Assembly (NCBI GenBank): GCA_964535575.1
Contig: CAZHTC010000007.1
Location: 1 to 64,000, forward strand
DNA length: 64,000 nucleotides
Reading direction: 5' to 3'
DNA from: JAGPCK01 sp964535575
GTDB lineage: Bacteria > Bacteroidota > Bacteroidia > UKL13-3
Position 1 is the stretch's first letter, and each line of letters starts with the position of its first letter. Below are positions 1-8,198 of the stretch, piece by piece. A program made the position numbers and the translations under genes. The notes beneath the pieces were generated by a model that worked only from the letters and a program-made list of their open reading frames with translations, had not been told where the DNA came from and searched no databases.

Positions 1-1722
1 GACGTAGGCAAGTTTGACGAAAAAATGGAAGAGGTGCAGAAAGATTTTGCGCCCGAAGAAAAAATAGAACTTGAATACACAACCAGTCATAATGCATGGG
101 GTGAAATTTTCTCCTGGATAATTCCATTGTTGCTCATTTTTGGTTTCTGGATGCTGGTGATGCGCAGAATGGGTGGAGGCGGAGGCGGTGGAGCACAAAT
201 TTTTAATATTGGACGCTCGCGCGCTCAGCTCTACGACAAAGACATGATGGTGAACATTACTTTTAAAGACGTAGCCGGACTGGATGAGGCTAAACAGGAA
301 GTAATGGAGATTGTAGACTTTTTGCAAAACCCGAAAAAATATACCAATCTGGGAGGTAAAATTCCTAAAGGAGCATTGCTGGTTGGTCCTCCCGGAACAG
401 GAAAAACATTATTGGCGAAAGCGGTTGCCGGTGAAGCTGGTGTTCCGTTCTTTTCACTCTCGGGTTCCGATTTTGTAGAAATGTTTGTGGGTGTGGGAGC
501 ATCGCGTGTACGCGATTTGTTTAAACAGGCGAAAGAAAAATCTCCCTGCATTATTTTTATTGATGAAATTGATGCTATTGGACGTGCGCGTGGTCGTAAT
601 ATGATACAGGGAGGAAATGACGAACGCGAGAATACACTCAACCAATTACTCACTGAGATGGATGGTTTTGGAACAGACTCCGGGGTTATTATTCTGGCAG
701 CTACCAATCGTCCAGATATTTTAGATACTGCCCTATTGCGTCCGGGTCGTTTCGACAGGCAGATATCAGTAGATAAACCGGATTTAGTTGGCCGCGAAGC
801 TATTTTCAGGGTGCACCTGAAACCAATTAAGGTAGATGCTGATGTGGATGCCAAAAAATTATCAGCACAAACACCGGGATTTGCCGGAGCTGATATTGCC
901 AATGTATGTAACGAATCAGCTCTTATTGCCGCTCGTAAAAATAAGCAGCATGTAGATATGCAGGATTTTCAGGATGCCATTGACCGTGTGATTGGCGGAC
1001 TGGAAAAGAAAAACAAACTCATTTCGCCCGAAGAGAAAAAAATTGTTGCTTACCACGAAGCCGGTCATGCCATTGCCGGTTGGTTTTTGGAGCATGCCGA
1101 CCCACTGGTGAAAGTATCGATTGTTCCAAGGGGCGTGGCTGCATTAGGGTATGCACAATACCTGCCTAAGGAGCAATACCTGTACACTGTAGAGCAACTG
1201 ATGGATGAAATATGCATGACACTTGGTGGCAGGGTGGCTGAAGATATAATATTTGAGCGCATTTCAACCGGAGCACAAAATGACCTGGAGCGCATCACCA
1301 AAGTAGCCTATGCTATGGTTACCATTTATGGAATGAATCCACGTGTAGGAAATCTTTCATTTAATGATCCGCAGGGCGAGTACGGATTCAGCAAACCGTA
1401 TTCCGATAAAACCTCGGATATGATTGATGAGGAAGTGCGCAACCTGGTAAATGAGGCTTATCAACGCACCAAACAAATGCTGCTTGAGAAAAGGGATTTG
1501 CTGGATAAGCTGGCTAAAATTCTGCTGGAAAAAGAAATCATATTCCAAACGGATTTAGAGCAGATACTTGGCAAGCGTCCGTTTGATCATAAAACCACAT
1601 ATGAAGAATACATGACGGCCGATGATAAAACAATAGTTACCGAAACACCGGCAGCATTGCCTCCGGCCGTTGAGGAAAAAGAAAATACACCGGTAAATTC
1701 TCCTCCACCCGAAAACACGTGA
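1..1722 (+). CDS. ftsH: ATP-dependent zinc metalloprotease FtsH (5' partial)
   Basis: Membrane-bound AAA+ protease that extracts and degrades misfolded membrane and short-lived cytosolic proteins. The frame is already open at base 1, so the true start and first transmembrane helix lie outside the window. Counting from the in-frame ATG at 25: a transmembrane helix at about residues 25-47, a Gly-rich linker, Walker A GPPGTGKT at 121-128, Walker B IIFIDE at 176-181, the second region of homology ending RPGRFDRQ at 239-246, and the zinc site HEAGH at 344-348. The C-terminal tail is Pro/Glu/Thr-rich and probably disordered. All catalytic elements are intact. The LUD gene follows after 9 bp. Identification is very secure. 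Confidence 0.98.
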   Translation, partial: DVGKFDEKMEEVQKDFAPEEKIELEYTTSHNAWGEIFSWIIPLLLIFGFWMLVMRRMGGGGGGGAQIFNIGRSRAQLYDKDMMVNITFKDVAGLDEAKQEVMEIVDFLQNPKKYTNLGGKIPKGALLVGPPGTGKTLLAKAVAGEAGVPFFSLSGSDFVEMFVGVGASRVRDLFKQAKEKSPCIIFIDEIDAIGRARGRNMIQGGNDERENTLNQLLTEMDGFGTDSGVIILAATNRPDILDTALLRPGRFDRQISVDKPDLVGREAIFRVHLKPIKVDADVDAKKLSAQTPGFAGADIANVCNESALIAARKNKQHVDMQDFQDAIDRVIGGLEKKNKLISPEEKKIVAYHEAGHAIAGWFLEHADPLVKVSIVPRGVAALGYAQYLPKEQYLYTVEQLMDEICMTLGGRVAEDIIFERISTGAQNDLERITKVAYAMVTIYGMNPRVGNLSFNDPQGEYGFSKPYSDKTSDMIDEEVRNLVNEAYQRTKQMLLEKRDLLDKLAKILLEKEIIFQTDLEQILGKRPFDHKTTYEEYMTADDKTIVTETPAALPPAVEEKENTPVNSPPPENT

Positions 1723-1731
1723 TGTAATTGA

Positions 1732-2391
1732 ATGGAAGAAAGCACCCCGAAAGAGAAGATTCTTAAACGCATCAGGCAGGCTTTACTCTACAAGTCAAAA
1801 AACCCTTATGCAAATATTGATCTCGAATCGGGTGTTTTTACCAAAGACAGCCGTGATTTGCGCGTACAGTTTGCCACTCAGTTCACCGCGGCAGCAGGCC
1901 ATTTTGTGTATTGCGAAAATGAGTTTGACTACATGGACAACCTGCTTACTATTATCGGGGAGCGGAGTATAACAAAGATTTTTTGTAACGAAACAAAACT
2001 GGTGAGTGAGTTTGATGATATCGGACTGGAATTTACCTCTTCGGTAGAAAACCTGATAAAAACAGATGCCGCCATTACCAGTTGCGAAAGTTTGCAGGCG
2101 CGTACGGGAAGTATTTTGCTTAGTTCGCGAAAAAACGGACGACTCCCGTCTATCAGTTCACCGGTTCATTTTGTAAAAGCGTACACTTCACAACTGGTAC
2201 CTGATTTGCGTGATTCACTTTTGTTGCTTAAAAATAAATATGGAAGCAATTTGCCTTCGATGTTAAGTTATGCAGCAGGTCCCAGCCGCACTTCCGATAT
2301 TGAACGCACACTGGTAATAGGGGCGCAGGGACCTAAAGAAGTTTTTTTATTGCTTATTGAAGATCAACCCCACTCCAAACTTGACTCCTGA
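1732..2391 (+). CDS. LUD-domain protein (LutC/YkgG family)
   Basis: A 219-aa protein of the LUD (lactate utilisation) superfamily, whose members include LutC of the lactate oxidation complex. The family's core is visible around residues 115-150: a conserved Cys-Glu, then RTGSILLSS and a Pro-containing strand leading to a VxxxxLVPD stretch. There are no lutA or lutB partners here. In Bacteroidota a lone LUD gene directly after ftsH is a recurring arrangement, and its role there is not established. It starts 9 bp after ftsH and its 3' end overlaps the next frame by 35 nt, so it is probably co-transcribed with ftsH. Family call is good; function is open. Confidence 0.85.
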   Translation: MEESTPKEKILKRIRQALLYKSKNPYANIDLESGVFTKDSRDLRVQFATQFTAAAGHFVYCENEFDYMDNLLTIIGERSITKIFCNETKLVSEFDDIGLEFTSSVENLIKTDAAITSCESLQARTGSILLSSRKNGRLPSISSPVHFVKAYTSQLVPDLRDSLLLLKNKYGSNLPSMLSYAAGPSRTSDIERTLVIGAQGPKEVFLLLIEDQPHSKLDS

Positions 2392-3133
2392 TAAAAAAAT
2401 TTATTTTCTTTCCGATTTTCACCTCGGGGTACCCGATTATGCTGCAAGCCGCGCGCGCGAAAACCGTATTGTAAAATTTCTCGATAGTATCAGGCACGAT
2501 GCATCGGAAGTATTTTTATTAGGCGACCTATTTGACTTTTGGTTTGAATACAAAACCGCAGTTCCGAAAGGATTTATACGTTTGCAGGGAAAATTAGCCG
2601 AGTTGAGCGATGCCGGAATAAAACTGCATTTGTTTACGGGTAACCACGACATGTGGATGTTTGGTTATTTTGAGCAGGAATTAAATGTAACCATGTACCG
2701 CAAGCCACAAACGTTTTTGCTGAACAATAAAAAATTCTATATCGGACACGGAGACGGACTTGGCCCGGGTGATAAACAGTACAAGCGTTTTAAAGCCATT
2801 TTCAGAAACCGTTTTTGCCAGTGGCTGTTTGGTAAATTACATCCGGATATGGGTATTGGTATCGCCAATCATTTTTCCAACACCAGCCGTGAATCGCATG
2901 AGGAGTCGGATAAAAAATTTATGGGCGAGGATAAAGAATGGCTGGTGGTGTATTGTAAAGAAGTATTGCAAAAAGAGCACTTCGACTTTTTTATTTTCGG
3001 GCACCGGCATCTGGTATTGGATATAGATCTGGGTTCAGAGAGTCGTTATATAAACACAGGCGACTGGATTCGCTACAACTCCTATGCGGTGTTTGACGGA
3101 CAAACGCTGCAACTGAAAAAATTTGAAGCATGA
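2357..3133 (+). CDS. lpxH: UDP-2,3-diacylglucosamine diphosphatase (LpxH type)
   Basis: Calcineurin-like metallophosphoesterase that hydrolyses UDP-2,3-diacylglucosamine to lipid X in lipid A synthesis, at the inner face of the cytoplasmic membrane. The metal-binding motifs occur in the right order: SDFHLG near the N terminus, GDLFDFW, GNHD, GHGD and FGHRH near the C terminus. About 250 aa is normal for the family. No ATG lies upstream of the DFHLG motif, so the start must be TTG at 2357 or the in-frame TTG at 2381; both overlap the LUD gene. Its stop overlaps the start of the next gene (ATGA), which suggests translational coupling. Confidence 0.88.
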   Translation: MKINPTPNLTPDKKIYFLSDFHLGVPDYAASRARENRIVKFLDSIRHDASEVFLLGDLFDFWFEYKTAVPKGFIRLQGKLAELSDAGIKLHLFTGNHDMWMFGYFEQELNVTMYRKPQTFLLNNKKFYIGHGDGLGPGDKQYKRFKAIFRNRFCQWLFGKLHPDMGIGIANHFSNTSRESHEESDKKFMGEDKEWLVVYCKEVLQKEHFDFFIFGHRHLVLDIDLGSESRYINTGDWIRYNSYAVFDGQTLQLKKFEA

Positions 3134-3933
3134 AACGGTTAGTTTTTTTTGTGCTTCCATTGCTTTTTGTACTGGTGGCTTTTCAGCAACCGGTTTATAC
3201 ACTCATCAGACATATTCCCGTAGAGGCCTATTTTCTGGGCACCGATAATCTGGGGAATGCCTATGTGCTCAGTAATGCGCATGATTTAAACAAGTATAAA
3301 CCTGACGGGAGTTTTTATTCTACTCAAAACATTAAGGTAAATGGAAACATCAGCAGCATTGATGTAAGCAACACGCTTCAGGTAAACCTGTTTTACCGAA
3401 ACCTGAATCGCGTGGTTATATTAGATAATCTGCTCGCTGTTCGCGGAGAAGTGAATTTGCAGGATTTGGGAATTGTGCAGGCATCGGCTTCGGCCCGTTC
3501 TTTTGACAATGGCATCTGGGTGTTTGACAATACCGATTTACAACTTAAAAAAATTGATAAAGACCTGAAACGTATTACCCAGCAAAGCGGCAATGTGCGC
3601 ATGTATGCCGAAAAGGGAATACCCGTTCAGCCTAATTTTATTATTGATAACGGAAGCCGGGTTTTTGTGAACAATCCCGCGGGAGGTATTCTGGTATTTG
3701 ATGTGTTTGCCCAATACCTTAAAACCATTCCGCTTAAGGGGCTCGACCATTTTCAGGTACTGAATGATGAACTGATCTATTTTGAAAACAACAGGCTAAA
3801 CACCTATCATCTTGCCACCGCCCGCAAAGACATTATTTCTTTACCCGACAGCACCGATGTGCTTGATGCCCGTGTTGAGAAAAACCGTTTATACCTGTTA
3901 CGGAAAAATGGCTTAACTTTGTACGCTTATTAA
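3130..3933 (+). CDS. Exported protein of unknown function, possible beta-propeller
   Basis: A 267-aa protein with an N-terminal signal or anchor segment (MKRL followed by a strongly hydrophobic stretch to about residue 18). The rest has repeated short beta-rich units with alternating hydrophobic residues (for example LGNAYVLSN, GIWVFDN, GGILVFD, NRLYLLR), the look of a small beta-propeller. I do not recognise a named family. The start codon overlaps the lpxH stop by 4 nt, so the two are very likely translated from one mRNA. A periplasmic or membrane-tethered location is inferred from the signal. Confidence 0.75.
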   Translation: MKRLVFFVLPLLFVLVAFQQPVYTLIRHIPVEAYFLGTDNLGNAYVLSNAHDLNKYKPDGSFYSTQNIKVNGNISSIDVSNTLQVNLFYRNLNRVVILDNLLAVRGEVNLQDLGIVQASASARSFDNGIWVFDNTDLQLKKIDKDLKRITQQSGNVRMYAEKGIPVQPNFIIDNGSRVFVNNPAGGILVFDVFAQYLKTIPLKGLDHFQVLNDELIYFENNRLNTYHLATARKDIISLPDSTDVLDARVEKNRLYLLRKNGLTLYAY

Positions 3934-3960
3934 GTAAGCATTTTTACTGTTTCTGAAACC

Positions 3961-5037
3961 ATGTTAGAGAAATTAAAAGCAATTAAAGACCGTTACGAGG
4001 AAGTGGAGCGCATGTTAAGTGATGCTTCGGCCATGAGCGATATGAAACGTTTTGCGCAGCTAAACAAGGAGTATCGCGACCTTGGGAAAATAGTTGAAAA
4101 ATACCACGTGTACAAAAATCTGATGGACAACATAGCAAGTGCCCGCGAGATTTTAAATACCGAGAAGGACGAGGAAATGCGGCAAATGGCCAAAGATGAA
4201 CTCGACACCCTTTCTGTTTTAGTGGAGCCGATGGAGGAAGATATAAAAGTGATGCTGATTCCAAAAGATCCGGAAGACTCGCGAAATGCTATTGTTGAAA
4301 TAAGAGCAGGTACCGGTGGCGATGAGGCAAGTTTGTTTGCCGGAGATTTATACCGTATGTACATTCGTTATTGCGAAAAGAAAGGATTTAAAACTGAGCT
4401 GGTTGATTTTACAGAGGGCACTGCCGGGGGATTTAAGGAAATTGTTTTTAATGTGATGGGAGAAGAACCCTACGGAACAATGAAGTACGAAAGCGGTGTT
4501 CACCGGGTGCAGCGTGTACCCGATACCGAAACACAAGGGCGTGTGCATACCAGTGCAGCCTCAGTAGTGGTATTACCTGAGGCGGATGAGGTGGATGTGC
4601 AGATAAACCCGGCCGATATTGAATTGCAAACCGCCCGCTCAGGTGGTGCAGGAGGACAGAACGTAAATAAGGTAGAAACTAAGGTAATGCTTACCCACAA
4701 GCCAAGCGGTATTGTGGTAACCTGCCAGGTAGAGCGTTCACAACACGGAAACCGCGAAAGGGCTATGCAAATGTTGCGAGCCAAACTTTATGAAATAGAA
4801 TTAACCAAACACAATGATGCCATTGCCAAACGCAGAAAAACCATGGTATCTACCGGTGACCGATCGGCTAAAATCAGAACGTATAATTATCCCCAGGGAC
4901 GGGTAACCGATCACCGCATAGGATTTACGGTGTATAATTTACCAGAGGTAATGAATGGAGAAATTCAGGAATTTATAGACAACCTGCAGGTAGCTGAAAA
5001 TGCCGAGAAGCTGAAAGAAGGAGTAGCAGGAAATTAA
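3961..5037 (+). CDS. prfA: Peptide chain release factor 1
   Basis: Class I release factor that reads UAA and UAG and triggers peptidyl-tRNA hydrolysis. The 358-aa length matches RF1. The catalytic GGQ lies in the segment SGGAGGQNVNKVET (about residues 226-240). The codon-recognition PxT tripeptide is PDT within QRVPDTETQGRVHTS; RF2 would show SPF here. The N-terminal helical domain is complete. It starts 27 bp after the preceding exported-protein gene and is followed by a repeat-rich spacer. No programmed frameshift is present, as expected for RF1. Confidence 0.97.
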   Translation: MLEKLKAIKDRYEEVERMLSDASAMSDMKRFAQLNKEYRDLGKIVEKYHVYKNLMDNIASAREILNTEKDEEMRQMAKDELDTLSVLVEPMEEDIKVMLIPKDPEDSRNAIVEIRAGTGGDEASLFAGDLYRMYIRYCEKKGFKTELVDFTEGTAGGFKEIVFNVMGEEPYGTMKYESGVHRVQRVPDTETQGRVHTSAASVVVLPEADEVDVQINPADIELQTARSGGAGGQNVNKVETKVMLTHKPSGIVVTCQVERSQHGNRERAMQMLRAKLYEIELTKHNDAIAKRRKTMVSTGDRSAKIRTYNYPQGRVTDHRIGFTVYNLPEVMNGEIQEFIDNLQVAENAEKLKEGVAGN

Positions 5038-5040
5038 GTA

Positions 5041-5260
5041 ATATCTCTGCGCTATTGTGCGAGAAAGTCATGTGGGGTAAGACGCTCAATATCTCCCGCA
5101 GAACTCGCAGACAAACGCAGAAACAGTCCCCCTTGCAGCGCAGGCTTGTGGTGTGAGCGAAGGGGGCAGGGGGATGTCCTCTCGTAATCTCACGTAAAGG
5201 CGCAAAACACGCAAAGAGAACAGCAGATCACTCTCTTTACGCTTCTGCATCCGCTTTACT
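5041..5260 (+). repeat. Spacer filled with dispersed intergenic repeats
   Basis: The 299-bp gap between prfA and the next gene has no credible ORF. It is a patchwork of short sequences of a kind common between genes in Bacteroidota: units such as CTCGCAGACAAACGCAGAAA (about 5104-5123) and GTAAAGGCGCAAAACACGC (about 5196-5214), with CGC and AAA at roughly 8-9-nt spacing. A related unit (CTTTGCGCCTTTGCG) occurs in inverse orientation at 44015-44029. The block also contains the GTCCCCCTT element listed separately. I see no mobility gene or terminal repeat. Confidence 0.5.
5126..5176 (+). repeat. GTCCCCCTTGCAGC...AGGGGGATG dispersed element, copy 1
   Basis: A 51-bp element whose ends match a second copy at 27551-27599 almost exactly (GTCCCCCTTGCAGCG at the left end, GAAGGGGGCAGGGGGATG at the right end), while the middle differs. 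CCCCCTT and AAGGGGG form perfect 7-bp inverted arms, so the transcript can fold into a hairpin. It resembles a REP/MITE-like intergenic unit rather than a rho-independent terminator, since no T-run follows. Confidence 0.6.
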
Positions 5261-5336
5261 TTTGCTTATCAAATACGCATTTTATGCGATGGAAATTTTT
5301 TTTAACACGTTATATCTTGCCCCCAAATTTTAATAG

Positions 5337-7067
5337 ATGAAAAGAATAATTACGTTATGTTTCCTCTTGGGGGGAGTATTCGTGAATTTGAATGCACAAA
5401 ATCCGGTAATGGTAAAGGACATTACACCCGGAACCGACCCGACAAATTTGTACACCAATCAGTTTTATGCGGTTGACCAGTACATGTATTTTATCAATGA
5501 AAATGATACAGCCATCTGGCGTACGGATGGTACTGCAGCAGGAACCACCCGGATGTTTAGTTTTTCCACCCTCAGCGCCAACTGGACCGACCGTCCTTTT
5601 GGATTTTTGAAAGCATCGGGTAAAATTTTCTTTGCCATGTCCATTAACTATGATACGATGGGCCTGTACACTTTCACGCATGCCAATCCCACACCTGCTT
5701 TATTGAAAAAATTTAAATCCGTTTCGGCAGCGGGAACATCCGGAAATCCAATGGACCGGTTGCGCCAAATGGTGGTGTATAAAGATAAACTCTATTTCAA
5801 TGCAGCCGATTATTATACCGGCTCTGTTATAAACAATAAGGGCAAAGAACTTTGGGTGAGTGACGGAACATTGGCCGGAACTCAAATGGTAATAGATATC
5901 AATCCGGGTAATATGGGATTTAATACCGACAGCGACCCGACCGGTTTTGTAGAAGCTTATGGTAAATTATTTTTTGCTGCACGCGTGTGGTCGGGTTCTT
6001 CTACACGTTATGTGCTGTACCAAAGTAACGGAACAGCGGCCGGTACACAACCTTACCAGTTTGGCAACGTTGTTTTAACTTCTACTTCGGCTTCATCCTA
6101 TATCGGCTTTCCCTATCAGTTTTACAACGGAACGCTGTACATTACCGTTGCCGATTTTCTCACTCCGGGATCTGATTTATCTACGGTGTACAAAATTGTA
6201 AATGGCGCTGCACCCGGAAGTTTTTCGGTTTACAAGTTGAGCGGTTATGGATTTTCAGGAGGAAATATTGTGTTTGGCGGAATCCCTTATGCAAAAGGTC
6301 CGGCTGATACCACAGGTGGCGAATTATATATGACAGACACCATACTGAACGGATCTTCAACCACTACCTTAGTAAAGAATATTGCCGTAGGCGTTGGTGG
6401 TTATGGTTCGGGGCCATTTAACTTTACAACCTTAAACAACAAGCTTTACTTTACAGCCAACGAGCCCTCCCAACGGGTTCAAATCTGGAAAACCGATTTA
6501 ACCTCAAACGGTACGGTGCAGGTGAGTCATATTCCGGTTACACAAAACGTGTACAACAGCTTTTTTTCATTCGCTTCTTTTAATGGTAAAATATACTTTG
6601 AGGCCGATGATTCCACTCACGGAAACGAATTGTATGTATTGAATCCGGTAAACGACTCTGTTTCGTATTGGGATATTAACCCCGGAACCAGCCCCGGATT
6701 TATAAATCCCAACAGCATGAATCAGTTTGTAAAAGCAGGCACCATTCTTTATTTCATTGCCAGCGATGATACACACGGAATGGAACTGTGGAAACTGGGA
6801 GATAATACCGTTGGGATAAAACCTATTTTAACAAACACAAGTGTACATGTTTATCCAAACCCTGCGAATAGCTATCTGCATATAGCCATGGAAGGAGTGC
6901 AAAACGCCACCCTGTTGCTTACCGATTTAACAGGAAAAACAATTGAAGTAAAAGCAGGTGCTAACAATACGATAAACACCGAAGGAATAGCAGCCGGATT
7001 TTATGCCTACCGTTTATTAAACGGAACTCAGGTAATGGGTTCAGGAAAAATAATCATACAGCACTAA
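5337..7067 (+). CDS. Secreted protein with ELWxTDGTxxGT repeats and T9SS sorting domain
   Basis: A 576-aa protein with a signal peptide (ends near AQ at residue 21), then repeated blocks of about 50-60 aa built on the motif [I/L]W.[T/S]DGT..GT (WRTDGTAAGTT, WVSDGTLAGTQ, YQSNGTAAGTQ, a degenerate WKTDLTSNGT), as in hyalin-like or ELWxxDGT-repeat surface proteins. The last about 75 residues form a type A T9SS C-terminal domain: VYPNPA, then a LTDLTGKTI strand, GIAAGFYAYRL and a terminal Gly-Lys-Ile-Ile-Ile strand. It is therefore predicted to be exported by SecYEG and PorSS and released or attached at the surface. The substrate is unknown. A terminator follows at 7086. Confidence 0.88.
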   Translation: MKRIITLCFLLGGVFVNLNAQNPVMVKDITPGTDPTNLYTNQFYAVDQYMYFINENDTAIWRTDGTAAGTTRMFSFSTLSANWTDRPFGFLKASGKIFFAMSINYDTMGLYTFTHANPTPALLKKFKSVSAAGTSGNPMDRLRQMVVYKDKLYFNAADYYTGSVINNKGKELWVSDGTLAGTQMVIDINPGNMGFNTDSDPTGFVEAYGKLFFAARVWSGSSTRYVLYQSNGTAAGTQPYQFGNVVLTSTSASSYIGFPYQFYNGTLYITVADFLTPGSDLSTVYKIVNGAAPGSFSVYKLSGYGFSGGNIVFGGIPYAKGPADTTGGELYMTDTILNGSSTTTLVKNIAVGVGGYGSGPFNFTTLNNKLYFTANEPSQRVQIWKTDLTSNGTVQVSHIPVTQNVYNSFFSFASFNGKIYFEADDSTHGNELYVLNPVNDSVSYWDINPGTSPGFINPNSMNQFVKAGTILYFIASDDTHGMELWKLGDNTVGIKPILTNTSVHVYPNPANSYLHIAMEGVQNATLLLTDLTGKTIEVKAGANNTINTEGIAAGFYAYRLLNGTQVMGSGKIIIQH

Positions 7068-7085
7068 GAAAATTAACGGAAATAA

Positions 7086-7122
7086 AAGAGGTCGTCATAA
7101 TTGTGGCGGCCTCTTTTTGTTT
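7086..7122 (+). terminator. Rho-independent terminator after the T9SS gene
   Basis: GAGGTCGTCAT (7088-7098) can pair with GTGGCGGCCTC (7103-7113) through Watson-Crick and G-U pairs with a 4-nt loop, followed by a T-rich run. It lies 20 bp after the stop codon at 7067. Confidence 0.75.
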
Positions 7123-7176
7123 TAAGGGTGGACGATTAAAGGGACCGAGAGAACAACTGAGTAAGTGTAAATAAGG

Positions 7177-7184
7177 TATATTTG
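7177..7184 (+). promoter_or_regulatory. TATATTTG -7 promoter element
   Basis: A perfect match to the Bacteroidota -7 consensus TAnnTTTG, only 5 bp before the ATG at 7190. If used, the mRNA would be leaderless or nearly so. No TTTG is found at the expected -33 position. Confidence 0.5.
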
Positions 7185-7189
7185 TCAAA

Positions 7190-7942
7190 ATGAAAACGTA
7201 TATTCTTTTATGCTTGATGTTTTTCGCTTTTGTTTTACCCGTTCGGGGGAATACAACCAACGATTCAACAATAGGTTTAATATATCGTCTTACTGTAGAA
7301 ATAATAAGTACAAACAGATTTTATGATATTTCTTCAATAGGTCAAGTTTATAAGAAAGCAAATCCTGGCTTATCCAATGGCTTAATGATTAATTGGAACC
7401 TGCCACGAAAGTTTTACCTTGCCATTGGTGGATTTTATACCCAATCAGCATTCAATTGGGATACTACAGGGCGTTTTCCTCCGGGAGCCACATTTCTAGC
7501 TCCTCTTGTCTTAAAAAAAGAATTTGCGTATTTAGATAAGGTATTATTAGTCGGCAAAAGAGTTGAGTTTAAAAAGTGGTCTGCAGGGTTTAGTGCCGGA
7601 TTCGGTTTAGGTACTTTGGTAAAAGGGAAAAGCTACATACAAGGGGGATATGCTATTCCTATTCCATGGATAAGCAATAATGATCCACAATTCAATCGCA
7701 AAGTGAATAGCATGATATTTGGCGGAGATGTTTCCTACAGCATTTCGCCAAGAATTAGTGTCCTGGCGAAAACATTTTTCAGAAGGTATAATTACATTGA
7801 TGAATACGAAGCATTTCTTAACTATGGTAGTATAAATGAAAACAAGAGGTTTTACCACAACCTTTGGAACTTTGGTATTGGGATTCAATATAATTTTTTA
7901 GATAGGGAAAAAACGAAGAATTGGTTTAAGAAAAAGAAGTAA
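7190..7942 (+). CDS. Exported protein of unknown function, probable small outer-membrane beta-barrel
   Basis: A 250-aa protein with a clear signal peptide (hydrophobic residues 4-16, cleavage near VRG at about 20). The mature part alternates aromatic and polar residues in strand-like segments (KFYLAIGGFYTQ, FSAGFGLGTL, GGDVSYSISPRISVLAKTFF) and includes GIGIQYNF near the end, typical of small outer-membrane barrels. The basic tail after the last strand is unusual. I do not recognise a specific family. It has its own promoter-like box and a terminator in front, so it is probably monocistronic. Confidence 0.7.
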   Translation: MKTYILLCLMFFAFVLPVRGNTTNDSTIGLIYRLTVEIISTNRFYDISSIGQVYKKANPGLSNGLMINWNLPRKFYLAIGGFYTQSAFNWDTTGRFPPGATFLAPLVLKKEFAYLDKVLLVGKRVEFKKWSAGFSAGFGLGTLVKGKSYIQGGYAIPIPWISNNDPQFNRKVNSMIFGGDVSYSISPRISVLAKTFFRRYNYIDEYEAFLNYGSINENKRFYHNLWNFGIGIQYNFLDREKTKNWFKKKK

Positions 7943-7956
7943 AGCGCGGGAGGTTT

Positions 7957-8169
7957 TTAAACGGGGCCCAATCCGTGTCTCAAAATAAAAGCTAAACTGA
8001 GATGATAAAGGCAAAATGAAAGGATGAGGGCAAGTATAAGGCCGAAGATTACTCTGTAAAATTTCTTTACTTTAAGAAATATCCAAGCAAGCGGGATGGT
8101 GATAAGCGGGGTGCCAAGCATCGTGAACCAAAGGATTTGCCCAACGAGGTCTGTTGATTGTTCACTCAT
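7957..8169 (-). CDS. Small two-helix membrane protein
   Basis: A 70-aa protein with two strongly hydrophobic segments (about residues 10-31 and 38-62) separated by a basic KVKKFYR turn, so both ends are probably periplasmic by the positive-inside rule. It lies 29 bp downstream of menB on the same strand and may be the last gene of that operon. No family is recognised. It ends 15 bp from the convergent gene at 7942. Confidence 0.6.
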   Translation of the reverse strand: MSEQSTDLVGQILWFTMLGTPLITIPLAWIFLKVKKFYRVIFGLILALILSFCLYHLSLAFILRHGLGPV

Positions 8170-8198
8170 TTTGAGGTGGATTCTAGTGAAACAAACAA

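Noticed and set aside
231..902. A 223-codon antisense ORF inside ftsH
   Set aside because: It is the reverse-frame shadow of a strongly conserved coding region.
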